From positions 1,376,501-1,440,500 of the forward strand of contig JADKFX010000001.1 in the NCBI GenBank assembly GCA_016717265.1: a stretch of 64,000 bases of DNA. The letters run 5' to 3'. Each line of letters opens with the position of its first letter. Positions within the stretch are counted from its first letter, which is position 1. A program made the position numbers and the translations under genes. Source of the stretch: Saprospiraceae bacterium. GTDB taxonomy: Bacteria > Bacteroidota > Bacteroidia > Chitinophagales > Saprospiraceae. The notes beneath the pieces are model-generated. The model was not told where the DNA came from. It was given only the letters and a program-made list of their open reading frames with translations, and ran no database searches. Below, in pieces: positions 23,875 to 33,829 of this stretch.

Positions 23875-25089
23875 ATGCAGGATCCTATATATTATACTTC
23901 CGCTCAACAGGAATTTCTGACACAACCGGAAATGCTTGAATTATATAAAGCCAAATCCTCCTTGCGCATTGGAATTACTAAAGAAACCACCTTGCAAGAA
24001 AACAGGGTCGCCTTAGTACCGGTATCAGTGAGTAATTTGGTGGCAAGAGGCCATGAAATTGTAATTGAATCTGGAGCAGGCAAAAAAGCACATTATAGTG
24101 ATCGGGATTATTCAGAAGCAGGTGCAATCATATCCCATGATCGCAAAATGGTTTTTGATTGTGATATTATTCTTAAAGTTGCACCGCCAACGCATGAAGA
24201 ACTACAATGGTTTCATCCAAATCAAGTCTTGGTTTCTCCATTGCATCTTCCGGTAATCGATTATGAATATATACAAGCACTGCGCCAGAAAAGGGTAATG
24301 GCCATAGCAATGGAATATTTACAAGCGGATGATGGCACCTTTCCTTTAGTACGAATTATGTCGGAAATTGCAGGGATTTCTGTGGTACAAACGGCTGCAG
24401 AATTATTAAGTAACCCAATCCATGGGAAAGGTTTGCTTTTAGGTGGAATTTCCGGTGTACCTCCAGCTAAAGTTGTAATTCTAGGTGCTGGGGTGGTAGC
24501 TGAATTTGCAACCCGGGCAGCATTAGCACTTGGAGCCTCCGTTCGAATTTTTGATGATAATATCCATAAATTAATTCGGATTCAAAATAGGATTGGAAGA
24601 CAACTTTATACCTCTTCATTGAATCCAATTACGCTAACTCAACAATTAATGACGGCGGATGTCGCGATTGGAGCCATTCATAGTAAAACAGGTCGTACCC
24701 CTTTATTGGTTTCTGAAGAAATGATCATGAAAATGAAATCAGGTTCTGTCATTATTGATGTGAGTATTGATCAAGGTGGCTGTTTTGAAACGAGTCAGGT
24801 AACTTCCCATGATAATCCAACTCGAACTATCCATGGAGTCCTCCATTATGGAGTTCCTAATATTCCATCTAAAGTGGCAAGGACCGCATCTATTGGGATT
24901 AGTAATATAATTACCACCATTCTTCAACAAGCAGGAGACACTGGAAGCTTTGAGCATTTAATTTACACCCATAAAGGTTTGCGAAATGGTATTTATACTT
25001 ATAAAGGATGTTTGACAAATGAATACTTAAGTCAACGATTTGGAATTAAATATACAAATTTAGATTTGTTATTGACGTCCACTATTTAA
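23875..25089 (+). CDS. ald: Alanine dehydrogenase
   Basis: 404 residues of the alanine dehydrogenase/PNT N-terminal and NAD-binding family. Visible parts are IGITKETTLQENRVALVP near the front, the Rossmann glycine motif VVILGAGVVAEFATRAA (~200), RTPLLVSEEM, and VIIDVSIDQGGCFET followed by GVPNIPSKVARTAS near the end. It would interconvert L-alanine and pyruvate with NAD. It is slightly longer at both ends than the ~370-residue classic enzymes, as in other Bacteroidota. Probably co-transcribed with tsaE (3 bp gap). Confidence 0.85.
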   Translation: MQDPIYYTSAQQEFLTQPEMLELYKAKSSLRIGITKETTLQENRVALVPVSVSNLVARGHEIVIESGAGKKAHYSDRDYSEAGAIISHDRKMVFDCDIILKVAPPTHEELQWFHPNQVLVSPLHLPVIDYEYIQALRQKRVMAIAMEYLQADDGTFPLVRIMSEIAGISVVQTAAELLSNPIHGKGLLLGGISGVPPAKVVILGAGVVAEFATRAALALGASVRIFDDNIHKLIRIQNRIGRQLYTSSLNPITLTQQLMTADVAIGAIHSKTGRTPLLVSEEMIMKMKSGSVIIDVSIDQGGCFETSQVTSHDNPTRTIHGVLHYGVPNIPSKVARTASIGISNIITTILQQAGDTGSFEHLIYTHKGLRNGIYTYKGCLTNEYLSQRFGIKYTNLDLLLTSTI

Positions 25090-25170
25090 ATCAAATTGGA
25101 CCTTATTTTATTGGAATAAATTAAATTTCATAACAACTAGGATGTTTCGTTTAAGTAAACATGCATTCGT

Positions 25171-26151
25171 TTATTTTTTTCGTTCTGTGACAAAATAACA
25201 TAATTTAGTTAAGGCAACATTCGCTTCATTTTGGGGTAGGTTCTTTAAAATTGCCAGTGCTTCATCACGGTATTGATCCATTTTAAATTGAGCCGTTTCG
25301 ATTCCTTTATAATCATGTATAAACTGTATCACTTCTTGGATTGAATTTTGATTTTCATTTTGATTTCGAATCAATGAGATAATTCTGTTCTTTTTAGGCA
25401 TAGGAGCAGCAGATAAAGCAGCAATTAAAGGCAGCGTCATTTTCTTTTCTTTAATATCGGCAATTTTAGGTTTACCGGTAAAGTCATTCGATAAATCCAT
25501 AAGATCATCTTTAATTTGAAATGCAATTCCTATTTTTTCTCCAAAATGAAACATATTATTCAAATGGCTTTCATCCTCAGTATTACTTTTAGCTCCACAA
25601 ACACATGCTGAACGAATTAAAGAAGCTGTTTTTTGTTTTATTATCTGGAAATAAATCGCTTCTGTGATATCTAATCTTCGGGCTTTTTCCAATTGCAGTA
25701 ATTCCCCTTCACTCATTTCACTGACGGCAGTGGAAAGAATTTCAAGCAAATCGAAATGTTTTTTTTGTAACGCGGTTAAGAGTCCTCTGGATAAGAGATA
25801 ATCACCAACTAACACGGCAATTTTATTCTTCCAAAGCGCTTTAATTGAAAAAAAACCTCGGCGTTGGTAGGATTCATCAACTACATCATCGTGCACTAAA
25901 GTGGCAGTATGTAATAATTCCACTAAGGTCGCTGCAGCATATGATTTTTCATGGATTTCGCCAAATAACTTTGCAGATAGTAATGCAATCAAAGGCCGGA
26001 ATTGTTTTCCTTTTGTTTTAACTAAATAATAAGTGATCCGGTCAAGCAAAGGTACTTTACTACTCATCGCTTGTTTAAAATGGCGGTCAAATTCAACAAG
26101 TGCCTGATTTACAGGCTTCTTGATTTCGTCCAGGGTAATAGCTGCATGCAT
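25171..26151 (-). CDS. Trans-isoprenyl diphosphate synthase (octaprenyl/heptaprenyl type)
   Basis: 326 residues. First Asp-rich motif HDDVVDES (~83-90), second IKDDLMDLS (~215-223), with GKQFRPLIALLSAKLFG at the front. These are the substrate-Mg sites of the polyprenyl synthetase family, which extends allylic diphosphates with isopentenyl diphosphate. The length and motifs fit the long-chain quinone side-chain enzymes (IspB/HepT-like) better than GGPP synthases, but chain length cannot be read reliably. Divergent from the DUF6427 gene at 26259. Confidence 0.85.
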   Translation of the reverse strand: MHAAITLDEIKKPVNQALVEFDRHFKQAMSSKVPLLDRITYYLVKTKGKQFRPLIALLSAKLFGEIHEKSYAAATLVELLHTATLVHDDVVDESYQRRGFFSIKALWKNKIAVLVGDYLLSRGLLTALQKKHFDLLEILSTAVSEMSEGELLQLEKARRLDITEAIYFQIIKQKTASLIRSACVCGAKSNTEDESHLNNMFHFGEKIGIAFQIKDDLMDLSNDFTGKPKIADIKEKKMTLPLIAALSAAPMPKKNRIISLIRNQNENQNSIQEVIQFIHDYKGIETAQFKMDQYRDEALAILKNLPQNEANVALTKLCYFVTERKK

Positions 26152-26258
26152 GGCGGGGTAAATATAGAGAATGCTCTTTAGAGGATCTCTATTATAAAAA
26201 CCAGAATGAACAGCTTTCTGTTTAAAAAAACTTAATTTTGATCTAAGATTCGATTCAT

Positions 26259-27236
26259 TTGTTAGAATTATTTAAGAAAAATACCTTTTTTAGCATCTTG
26301 CTATTAATTCCTTATGCAATCGTATTGCATGCAAGTGCCTGGTTTTCACAAATAACATATAAGAATTCAGAGAATTGTTGGATCTATAATCAAATTTTTA
26401 AAAATCAATGGCTGTCGTATTCTACAGAAACCATGATAGCCATTGCAATGATTGCAATTCAGGCTATTATAATTGGCCGGATGGTGAGTTCCTATAAAAT
26501 GAATTCTGAAGGGCAATTATTTGGAGGCTTGTTCTTTATTTTATTTTGCGGCTTTCATCCTTCAACCTTAAGTTTAAATCCAGTACTTTTTGCAAATTTA
26601 TTTTTTACAGTAGGCTTATATCAATTATTTGGAATTTATCTCAAAAAAACTGCAACCACACAGTTATTTAATTTTGGTTTCTTGGTTGGACTTGCAAGTT
26701 TATTTTATACACCCTATTATATTTATTTATTACTTGGTGTCATAGGAATTGTAATCTTAAGAGGTTCAAAACCGAAGGAGTTTCTGCAAATAATTGGAGG
26801 TTTTATAAATATTTACTTTCTTGCGTATGTGATTTTGTACATTTTCAATCTTCATTTAGAATTTTGGGATCAGCAGATAACAGGCTTTTTTAGTCCGTTT
26901 ATATTTTCATTTAAATTCAGTTCCTATGGTTGGGTTGCTTTTACGTTGCTCCTGTTGTTTTTGATTTTAATTTTATTTCAATATCCTTATTTTCAATTTA
27001 AGCGAACCATGATGGTTCAAAAACAGTTTGATATTTTATTTTGGTGTTTATTGGTAGGATTATGGAGTACTTTATTTTTAAAAATAGAGCAGGTTAATCA
27101 TTTAATGGTATTATTTACACCATTGGCTTTATTGACCGGTTTATTGTTAACTAAATTGAAAAATCCTTTAATTCAAGAGACAATTCACCTGTTTTTAGTA
27201 ATTGTATCGCTATTTTTGCAGTTTCAAAATTGGTAG
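26259..27236 (+). CDS. DUF6427 family membrane protein
   Basis: 325 residues starting at TTG 26259 (LELFKKNTFFSILL), which matches the usual front of DUF6427 proteins. About nine to ten hydrophobic helices with few charged loops. Function unknown; the family is characteristic of Bacteroidota. The stop TAG (27234-27236) lies 2 bp before the purQ start, so the two are almost certainly co-transcribed. Confidence 0.75.
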   Translation: MLELFKKNTFFSILLLIPYAIVLHASAWFSQITYKNSENCWIYNQIFKNQWLSYSTETMIAIAMIAIQAIIIGRMVSSYKMNSEGQLFGGLFFILFCGFHPSTLSLNPVLFANLFFTVGLYQLFGIYLKKTATTQLFNFGFLVGLASLFYTPYYIYLLLGVIGIVILRGSKPKEFLQIIGGFINIYFLAYVILYIFNLHLEFWDQQITGFFSPFIFSFKFSSYGWVAFTLLLLFLILILFQYPYFQFKRTMMVQKQFDILFWCLLVGLWSTLFLKIEQVNHLMVLFTPLALLTGLLLTKLKNPLIQETIHLFLVIVSLFLQFQNW

Positions 27237-27238
27237 AA

Positions 27239-27958
27239 ATGAAATTTGGAGTCGTTGTTTTTCCCGGATCTAATTGTGATGATGATATGGTTTACGTCCT
27301 GGGCGATGTATTCAAAAAAAATGTAGAAAAGATTTGGCATAAAGAAACAATATTAGCAGGCTTTAATCCAGGGGATTGTATTTTCTTACCGGGTGGTTTT
27401 TCATATGGAGACTATTTAAGATGCGGTGCCATAGCAAGATTTTCTCCGATCATGAAAGATGTAATCAGATTTGCAAATGAAGGTGGATTGGTGATTGGAA
27501 TTTGTAATGGTTTTCAAATTCTTTGTGAAGCAGGATTACTTCCAGGCCAATTATTGACAAATAAAAGTGAAAACTTTATTTGTAAAAACGTTTATTTAAA
27601 ACCTCACACTATAGATTCTCCACTTACTTGTAATCTGGAAAAAGACAAAACCTATAAAATTCCGATTGCACATGCAGATGGTCGTTACTTCGCAGATGAA
27701 ACAGTTTTAAAATCCTTGGTTCAAAATGATCAGATTTTGTTTCAATATGCCCATGAAGATGGCCGAATCGACGATTTATCAAATATCAATGGTTCTTGTC
27801 TGAATATTGCAGGGATTTGTAATCTGCAGAAAAATGTCTGTGGTATCATGCCACACCCCGAGCGCGCTGCAGAATCTGAGCTTGGAAATACAGATGGAAG
27901 GCAAATTTTGGAATCCCTTTTCGTTTGGATAAGCCAATATTCTATGAGTATTGCTTGA
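27239..27958 (+). CDS. purQ: Phosphoribosylformylglycinamidine synthase, glutaminase subunit
   Basis: 239 residues from ATG 27239, chosen over an in-frame TTG because PurQ proteins begin MKFGVVVFPGSNCDDD. Class I glutamine amidotransferase: the nucleophile Cys lies in VIGICNGFQILCEAG, and the catalytic His/Glu in IMPHPERAAE. It supplies ammonia to PurL in the fourth step of purine synthesis. Couples closely to the DUF6427 gene upstream. No purL or purS is next to it in the window. Confidence 0.93.
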   Translation: MKFGVVVFPGSNCDDDMVYVLGDVFKKNVEKIWHKETILAGFNPGDCIFLPGGFSYGDYLRCGAIARFSPIMKDVIRFANEGGLVIGICNGFQILCEAGLLPGQLLTNKSENFICKNVYLKPHTIDSPLTCNLEKDKTYKIPIAHADGRYFADETVLKSLVQNDQILFQYAHEDGRIDDLSNINGSCLNIAGICNLQKNVCGIMPHPERAAESELGNTDGRQILESLFVWISQYSMSIA

Positions 27959-28068
27959 TTTTAAGCTTTAGAAGTTAAACATAGGTTAAGCCCAACTTAA
28001 GAAGGTTTTAAAGTGTCCACTAAATCAATTGCTTTGTTCTATTTTTGTATCCTATAAAATTGAATCAC

Positions 28069-30600
28069 ATGCAGTTTAAAGGCCTTTTTTCTTTAGTTTT
28101 AGCTTTAGGGTTTAGTCTGACTTCATTTTCCCAGATATTGGAGCCAGTTCACTGGAGCCATGAAGTAAAGCGTTTAAGTCCGAATACCTTTGAAATTATT
28201 CTAAAAGCCAAAATGGATGCGGGCTGGGCAATATATAGTCAAAGCTCAGACCCAAATGCAGCGCAACCTACTGAAATCAGTATACAAAAAGCACCTGGCT
28301 TGGAACTTATAGGAAAAGCCGAGGAAATTGGCAAGAAAAAGGAAGGTCCAGAACCATTATTTGATAATCTGATAGTTTCTAAATATTATGATCATGTAGC
28401 GTTTGTTCAAAAAATAAAAGTTAAAGATCCATCTAAACCGATTCAAGCTTCAGCATATTTTATGAGCTGTAATAGCGAAAAGTGTATTCCACCAACTAAT
28501 CAGGATTTTGCAATTTCTTTAAATGGGGAAGCACTGGAAGAAAAATCTATGGGAGGAATGCCTGGATCTATGCCGCAAACAAGTGTCGGACTTACAGGAA
28601 ATCCAATTCAATCAGAACCAAGCGGTTTACTGGATCCGGTAAAAGTAAAATCAGAATTGATATCCAAAGAAAATGGAGTTTATGCCTTAAAATTTATTGC
28701 AGATATTCAAGAAGGTTGGTATATCTATAGTCACGACATTGGAGAGGATGGACCGCTGCCTACGAGTATAGAATTCTCCGATTCTGCATCCTTTGAAAAA
28801 ATAGGAGCTATCTCAGAAAATTCAGAACATAAACTTGAAGGTTATGATGAAATATTTGAAATGAAATTAATCAAATATAAACATCAAGTTTCTTTTAGTC
28901 AGGATATAAAAGTTAAAGATAATAGTAAACCAATAAAAGGATTTTTTACCTTTCAATCTTGCGATGCTACAAAATGTTTACCACCAAAAGATATTAATTT
29001 TGTTTTTGATCCATCTACAAATAGTTTAAAACTTGAAACAGAAGGTATCGGAATTATCACACCAAATATAATTGATGGAAATTCCATTGATCTAACAGTA
29101 CCCGCTTTGATTGAAACACAGAAAAATCCTGCAGGTCAATGTGGAGAGGAAAGAATTGAAGGAAAGAATCATTTCTGGACATTTATTTTTGGTTTTCTTG
29201 GTGGATTATTAGCGTTATTAACACCCTGCGTATTTCCTATGATTCCATTAACCGTTTCTTTTTTTACGAAAGAAACAAAACGAAAGGGATTTAGAAATGC
29301 TTTAATTTATGGACTTTCTATTATTGTTATTTATGTTGCTATTGGTATTTTAATTACAGCTGTTTTTGGTGCCACGGCATTAAATGAATTATCCACAAAT
29401 TGGATTGCAAATACTTTATTTTTTATCATCTTTATCATATTTGCTTTTTCATTTTTTGGTTATTATGAAATCACCTTACCGAGTTCATGGGCAAATAAAA
29501 GTGATAAAATGGCTGAATCCGGAGGACTCATTGGAATCTTTTTTATGGCATTTACTTTAGCCATAGTTAGTTTTTCTTGCACAGGTCCAATAATTGGATC
29601 TGCAATTGTGCAATCGGCTACTTCCAAAATGGGACCCTTTATTGTAATGCTTGGATTTTCTACAGCGTTAGCAATTCCGTTTGGATTGTTTGCTGCATTT
29701 CCAGCTTTTTTAAATTCATTACCTAAGTCAGGATCCTGGATGAATAGTGTGAAAGTAGTCTTGGGTTTTTTAGAATTGGCATTAGCATTTAAATTTTTAT
29801 CAGTTGCTGATATGTGCCAGCATTGGGGAATATTAGGGTATGAATTATTTATGGGATTTTGGGTACTCATCTTTGCTTTGATGAGTTTGTATTTATTTGG
29901 ATTTATTAAGTTTCCTCATGACAGTCCGCTAAAAAAGCTTTCGGCAACTCGTTGGATGTTTGCACTTGCTTCATTAGCAGCAACTATTTATCTGTCTACA
30001 GGGTTTATGTATAACAAGGAATTGCAATCTTACAATTCTTTAAAATTGATGAGTGGTCTGGCACCACCTGCAAATTATAATTATTTTTTAGCAAGTGCAA
30101 ATGTGAATCAAGATATTAAGAATAAATATCCATCCTTTACAAAATGTGCAAATAATCTTGACTGTTTTAAAAATTATCATGAAGGATTAGCTTTTGCTAA
30201 GGAAGTGAATAAACCTATGCTCGTAGATTTTACAGGATATGGCTGTGTAAATTGTAGAAAAACAGAAGAGCATATTTGGGTTGATGTTAAAGTGCGAAAT
30301 CGAATAGCGAATGATTATGTTTTAGTCTCTTTATATGTAGACGATCGTTCACCACTAGACAAAGAATTATATTCAGCAGTACGCAAAACACCCATTAGAA
30401 ATATTGGGAATAAATGGGCCGATTTTCAAATTGTAAATTTTAATCAGAATAGTCAACCACTTTATGTGCTTGTGAGTCCGAAAGAAGAAGTTTTGGCGAA
30501 ACCTCGAGGTTTTAAAGAAGGTGTTGAAAGTTATGAAGCTTTTCTTGATTGTGGTTTGGATGCTTTTAATAAAATTAAGTCCGTAGGATTTGGACATTAA
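28069..30600 (+). CDS. dsbD: Thiol:disulfide interchange protein DsbD with doubled N-terminal domain
   Basis: 843 residues from ATG 28069 (the TTG at 28045 is in a non-signal leader). Order: signal peptide; two N-terminal DsbD-alpha-like domains, each with a Cys pair (SCNSEKCIPP and SCDATKCLPP); about eight membrane helices with the core motif LTPCVFPMIPLTV (~380) and FSCTGPIIG; and a C-terminal thioredoxin-like domain with GYGCVNCRKTEEH (CxxC). DsbD carries electrons from cytoplasmic thioredoxin to the periplasm. The duplicated sensor domain is longer than in enterobacterial DsbD (~565 residues). Confidence 0.88.
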   Translation: MQFKGLFSLVLALGFSLTSFSQILEPVHWSHEVKRLSPNTFEIILKAKMDAGWAIYSQSSDPNAAQPTEISIQKAPGLELIGKAEEIGKKKEGPEPLFDNLIVSKYYDHVAFVQKIKVKDPSKPIQASAYFMSCNSEKCIPPTNQDFAISLNGEALEEKSMGGMPGSMPQTSVGLTGNPIQSEPSGLLDPVKVKSELISKENGVYALKFIADIQEGWYIYSHDIGEDGPLPTSIEFSDSASFEKIGAISENSEHKLEGYDEIFEMKLIKYKHQVSFSQDIKVKDNSKPIKGFFTFQSCDATKCLPPKDINFVFDPSTNSLKLETEGIGIITPNIIDGNSIDLTVPALIETQKNPAGQCGEERIEGKNHFWTFIFGFLGGLLALLTPCVFPMIPLTVSFFTKETKRKGFRNALIYGLSIIVIYVAIGILITAVFGATALNELSTNWIANTLFFIIFIIFAFSFFGYYEITLPSSWANKSDKMAESGGLIGIFFMAFTLAIVSFSCTGPIIGSAIVQSATSKMGPFIVMLGFSTALAIPFGLFAAFPAFLNSLPKSGSWMNSVKVVLGFLELALAFKFLSVADMCQHWGILGYELFMGFWVLIFALMSLYLFGFIKFPHDSPLKKLSATRWMFALASLAATIYLSTGFMYNKELQSYNSLKLMSGLAPPANYNYFLASANVNQDIKNKYPSFTKCANNLDCFKNYHEGLAFAKEVNKPMLVDFTGYGCVNCRKTEEHIWVDVKVRNRIANDYVLVSLYVDDRSPLDKELYSAVRKTPIRNIGNKWADFQIVNFNQNSQPLYVLVSPKEEVLAKPRGFKEGVESYEAFLDCGLDAFNKIKSVGFGH

Positions 30601-30737
30601 ATTTGAATCCAAAACAGAAAATCATATTTTAAAGTATTTTAATGAATTTGTCATTAAATACACCATAAACTGTGGAAGTTTTTAAAAATCAGGGATTATA
30701 AAATCCTTTTGTAAAATCTTTTTTGATAAGTCAAGTA

Positions 30738-31508
30738 TTATGAGCGTTCAATTTGTTTCATCTTTTGTTTTAATTTTTGGAGAAAGGGGGATGCAAAAAT
30801 AAATCCATCGAGAATTTCATTTGTACTTGTGAGCACTTCATCCTTATTTCCTGTCCAGGCTAATTGTCCTTCATGGAGCAGAAAGATATTATCTCCTATT
30901 TCCATAACACTATTCATGTCATGGGTATTAATAACTGTAATTATATTATCTTCTTTTGTTATAGCATAAATTAGTTCATCGATAACTAAAGAAGTTTTCG
31001 GATCTAAACCGGAATTTGGTTCATCACAGAAGAGATATTTAGGTTTTAAAACGATTGCCCGTGCAATGCCTACACGTTTTTGCATTCCTCCTGAAAGTTC
31101 AGATGGAAATTTTTTATTGTTCCCTGTTAAATTAACACGTTCTAAACAATAGTTAACCCGGGTTTCTTTTTCTTTTTTAGTCATATTTGAAAACATATCC
31201 AATGGAAATCGGATATTATCTTCAACATTCATAGAATCAAACAATGCAGAACCTTGAAATAACATTCCGATTTGCATTCTTAATTCGCGGAGTTGTTGTT
31301 TATCCAATGCATAAAAATCAACATCATCATACCAAACTTTGCCAGAACTGGGTGGAACTAATCCAATTAATATTTTCAATAAAACGGTTTTACCAGCCCC
31401 GGATCGTCCAATAATTAAATTAGTTTTTCCTGGTTCAAATATACAAGTGACATCATTTAAGACGATCTGTTCACCAAAATTTTTAAAAATGTTTAAGGCA
31501 CTTATCAT
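30738..31508 (-). CDS. mlaF: MlaF-like ABC transporter ATPase
   Basis: 256 residues. Walker A IGRSGAGKTVLLK (~33), signature LSGGMQKRVGIARA, Walker B KYLFCDEPNSGLD, and a switch His in NTHDMNS. This subfamily (Mla/Mce) energises lipid transport between inner and outer membrane. It overlaps the permease gene upstream by 4 bp (ATGA), a sign of coupled translation. No mlaD-type substrate-binding gene is next to it here. Confidence 0.88.
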   Translation of the reverse strand: MISALNIFKNFGEQIVLNDVTCIFEPGKTNLIIGRSGAGKTVLLKILIGLVPPSSGKVWYDDVDFYALDKQQLRELRMQIGMLFQGSALFDSMNVEDNIRFPLDMFSNMTKKEKETRVNYCLERVNLTGNNKKFPSELSGGMQKRVGIARAIVLKPKYLFCDEPNSGLDPKTSLVIDELIYAITKEDNIITVINTHDMNSVMEIGDNIFLLHEGQLAWTGNKDEVLTSTNEILDGFIFASPFLQKLKQKMKQIERS

Positions 31509-32245
31509 GAGGTCATTAACATAGCTATGATATAATCTGATAGCAGAATTAAAATATTAGAATAAACAACGGCTCGGGTACTTGCTTCTCCTAATTCTAT
31601 ACTGCCACCTTTTACAAAGTATCCCTGATAACAGGAAACAGAGGTAAGTATAAAAGCAAAAACGATTGCTTTAACAAACATCATAAATACGTTATAAGGC
31701 TCAAAAAATGATCTTAGCCCACGAATATATTCAGCATGAGAAAACCAATGTGTAGGCACAACTGCTAAATAACCCCCTATGATACTTATAAAAGCGCCAA
31801 CACAAACTAACATCGGTACAACAAATAAAGCGGCAATGATTTTTGGTTGAACCAAATATGCAGTGGTATTTACACCCATAATTTCCATTGCATCAATATG
31901 TTCTTTTTGACGCATACCACCTAATTCTGCTGCAAGGTTGGATCCTACTTTTCCTGCGAGCAACATACAGGAAAACGTGGGTGCCAATTCAATGATCGTC
32001 ATGTCTCTTACAATATATCCAACATAAAATCTGGGGATTAATGAATCTCCCATTTGATATGCAAATTGAACTGCAGTAACAGCACCAATAAATATGGATA
32101 TGATTCCAACGATAACAAGGGAACCAATTCCAATACTATTCATTTGACGCAAAGTTTCTTTCCAGTACATATTAAATCGTTCTGGTTTGAGAAAGGCTTG
32201 ACGCAGCCATTGCATATATCTTCCAATATGAAAAAGTGTTTTCAA
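31505..32245 (-). CDS. mlaE: MlaE-family permease
   Basis: 246 residues, five to six membrane helices, with the MlaE family blocks GMRQKEHIDAMEIMGVNTTAYLV (split here by the reader: GMRQKEHIDAMEIMG) and RDMTIIELAPTFSCMLLAGK. It forms the inner-membrane part of a Mla-type phospholipid transporter with the ATPase encoded directly downstream. Its start is 5 bp below the aldehyde dehydrogenase stop on the same strand. Confidence 0.88.
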   Translation of the reverse strand: MKTLFHIGRYMQWLRQAFLKPERFNMYWKETLRQMNSIGIGSLVIVGIISIFIGAVTAVQFAYQMGDSLIPRFYVGYIVRDMTIIELAPTFSCMLLAGKVGSNLAAELGGMRQKEHIDAMEIMGVNTTAYLVQPKIIAALFVVPMLVCVGAFISIIGGYLAVVPTHWFSHAEYIRGLRSFFEPYNVFMMFVKAIVFAFILTSVSCYQGYFVKGGSIELGEASTRAVVYSNILILLSDYIIAMLMTS

Positions 32246-32250
32246 AATAA

Positions 32251-33705
32251 TTAATTATGGTCTTCTAAATGAATGCAAACATTTTTTGTTTCTGTAAAAA
32301 AACGCATGACGTCCCAACCACCTTCACGACCAACGCCGGAATCATTCATGCCTCCAAAAGGGGTCCTTAAATCGCGAAAAAGCCAACAATTAATCCAAAC
32401 TATTCCGGTGTTCAAATTTTGTGAAAGCCGCATTGCTTTATTAAGATCTGTCGTCCATACAGTGGAAGCTAAGCCATATTGACTTGCATTCGCTAAATAC
32501 AATGCTTCTGCTTCAGTTTCAAAAGATTGGAGTGTTATGACAGGTCCGAATATTTCTTCTTTATTGGTGCGGCATTCCGGTCCTAAACCTTCAATTATTG
32601 TGGGTGCAAGAAAAGCACCATGTTGGCATCGACCCTCAAGTTGAATCCGATGACCACCAGTTAAAATAGTACCTCCTTCTTGTTTTGCTAATTCTATATA
32701 GGATATGACTTTTTCAAGATGTTGTTGTGAAATGACTGAACCCATCCGGGTTGATACTTCCAATGGATCTGATGGAATCAATTTTTGTAACAATTCGATT
32801 AAATCATTTTTAAATTGATGGTATATTTTATTTTCAATCAAAATTCGACTTCCACATAAACAAATTTGTCCGCTATTAGAAAATGCTAAACGCAAGACTT
32901 GTTTTAAAGTACTATCATAATCACAATCTGCAAAAACCAGGCAGGGATTTTTTCCTCCTAATTCTAAACTTAATTTTTTGAATTTAGGTGCTGCTATTGC
33001 AGCGATGTGCTCTCCGGTTTTTGTGCCACCAGTAAAGGAGATGGCCTTTACTAAAGGATGCTTTACAATTTCTTCACCAACCTCATTCCCAAGTCCTTGG
33101 AGAATATTTAATACACCGTCTGGCAATCCGGCTTCTTTAACAATTTTTCCTAATAGAAAGGCAGTACTCGGACTTAATTCAGAAGGTTTAGCAAGAACAC
33201 AATTACCAGCTGCTAACGCAGGAGCTATTTTCCAGGTAAATAAATAGAGCGGTAAATTCCACGGTGATATACAGCCAACAATTCCGATTGGATGTCTTAA
33301 AGTATAGTTAATAGCCTTACCCGGAGACTCATGCGATTCGGATGCAAATTGCATGGCGGCAGTTGCAAAAAATCGGAAGTTAGTAGCAGCCCGGGTGATG
33401 TCAATATTTTCGGAATGCGTAATAGGCTTTCCGGTATCATTTGTTTCAGCTAAAGCAAATTCCTGGAGATTCAATTCAATTAAATCTGCAATCCTGTTTA
33501 AAATTTTAAATCTGGATTCTAAAGAACTTTGCCTCCATTGTGGAAATACGTTTGTTGCTGCTTCCACAGCGAGGTTGACGTCCTTCACATTGCTTCTCGG
33601 TATGAATGAGATTAGTTCTCCAGTTGCTGGATTGACATTCTCCAGATATAGCCTGTCCAAAGGCTCCTGATACAAGCCCCCTATAAAATTTTGCAAATGC
33701 AACAT
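32251..33705 (-). CDS. NAD(P)-dependent aldehyde dehydrogenase (ALDH8-like)
   Basis: 484 residues. Active-site Cys in NSGQICLCGSRI (~275), general-base Glu in LSLELGGKNP (~245), and the substrate/NAD loop SPWNLPLYLFTWKIAPALA (~145). The GQICLCGSR form is typical of the 2-aminomuconic/2-hydroxymuconic semialdehyde dehydrogenase branch, but no other aromatic-degradation or kynurenine gene is near, so the substrate stays open. Co-directional with mlaE and mlaF downstream. Confidence 0.82.
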   Translation of the reverse strand: MLHLQNFIGGLYQEPLDRLYLENVNPATGELISFIPRSNVKDVNLAVEAATNVFPQWRQSSLESRFKILNRIADLIELNLQEFALAETNDTGKPITHSENIDITRAATNFRFFATAAMQFASESHESPGKAINYTLRHPIGIVGCISPWNLPLYLFTWKIAPALAAGNCVLAKPSELSPSTAFLLGKIVKEAGLPDGVLNILQGLGNEVGEEIVKHPLVKAISFTGGTKTGEHIAAIAAPKFKKLSLELGGKNPCLVFADCDYDSTLKQVLRLAFSNSGQICLCGSRILIENKIYHQFKNDLIELLQKLIPSDPLEVSTRMGSVISQQHLEKVISYIELAKQEGGTILTGGHRIQLEGRCQHGAFLAPTIIEGLGPECRTNKEEIFGPVITLQSFETEAEALYLANASQYGLASTVWTTDLNKAMRLSQNLNTGIVWINCWLFRDLRTPFGGMNDSGVGREGGWDVMRFFTETKNVCIHLEDHN

Positions 33706-33829
33706 CGGCTGTAAAGATACATCGACAAGGCGGTATTTTTTGGAGTTTGGACATCACATCCTGCAAGCGGTTCAAGCAATTACACCCTTCCTGTGGTAAG
33801 TTAAATTGGGATCCAATGAAAGTATTGAA

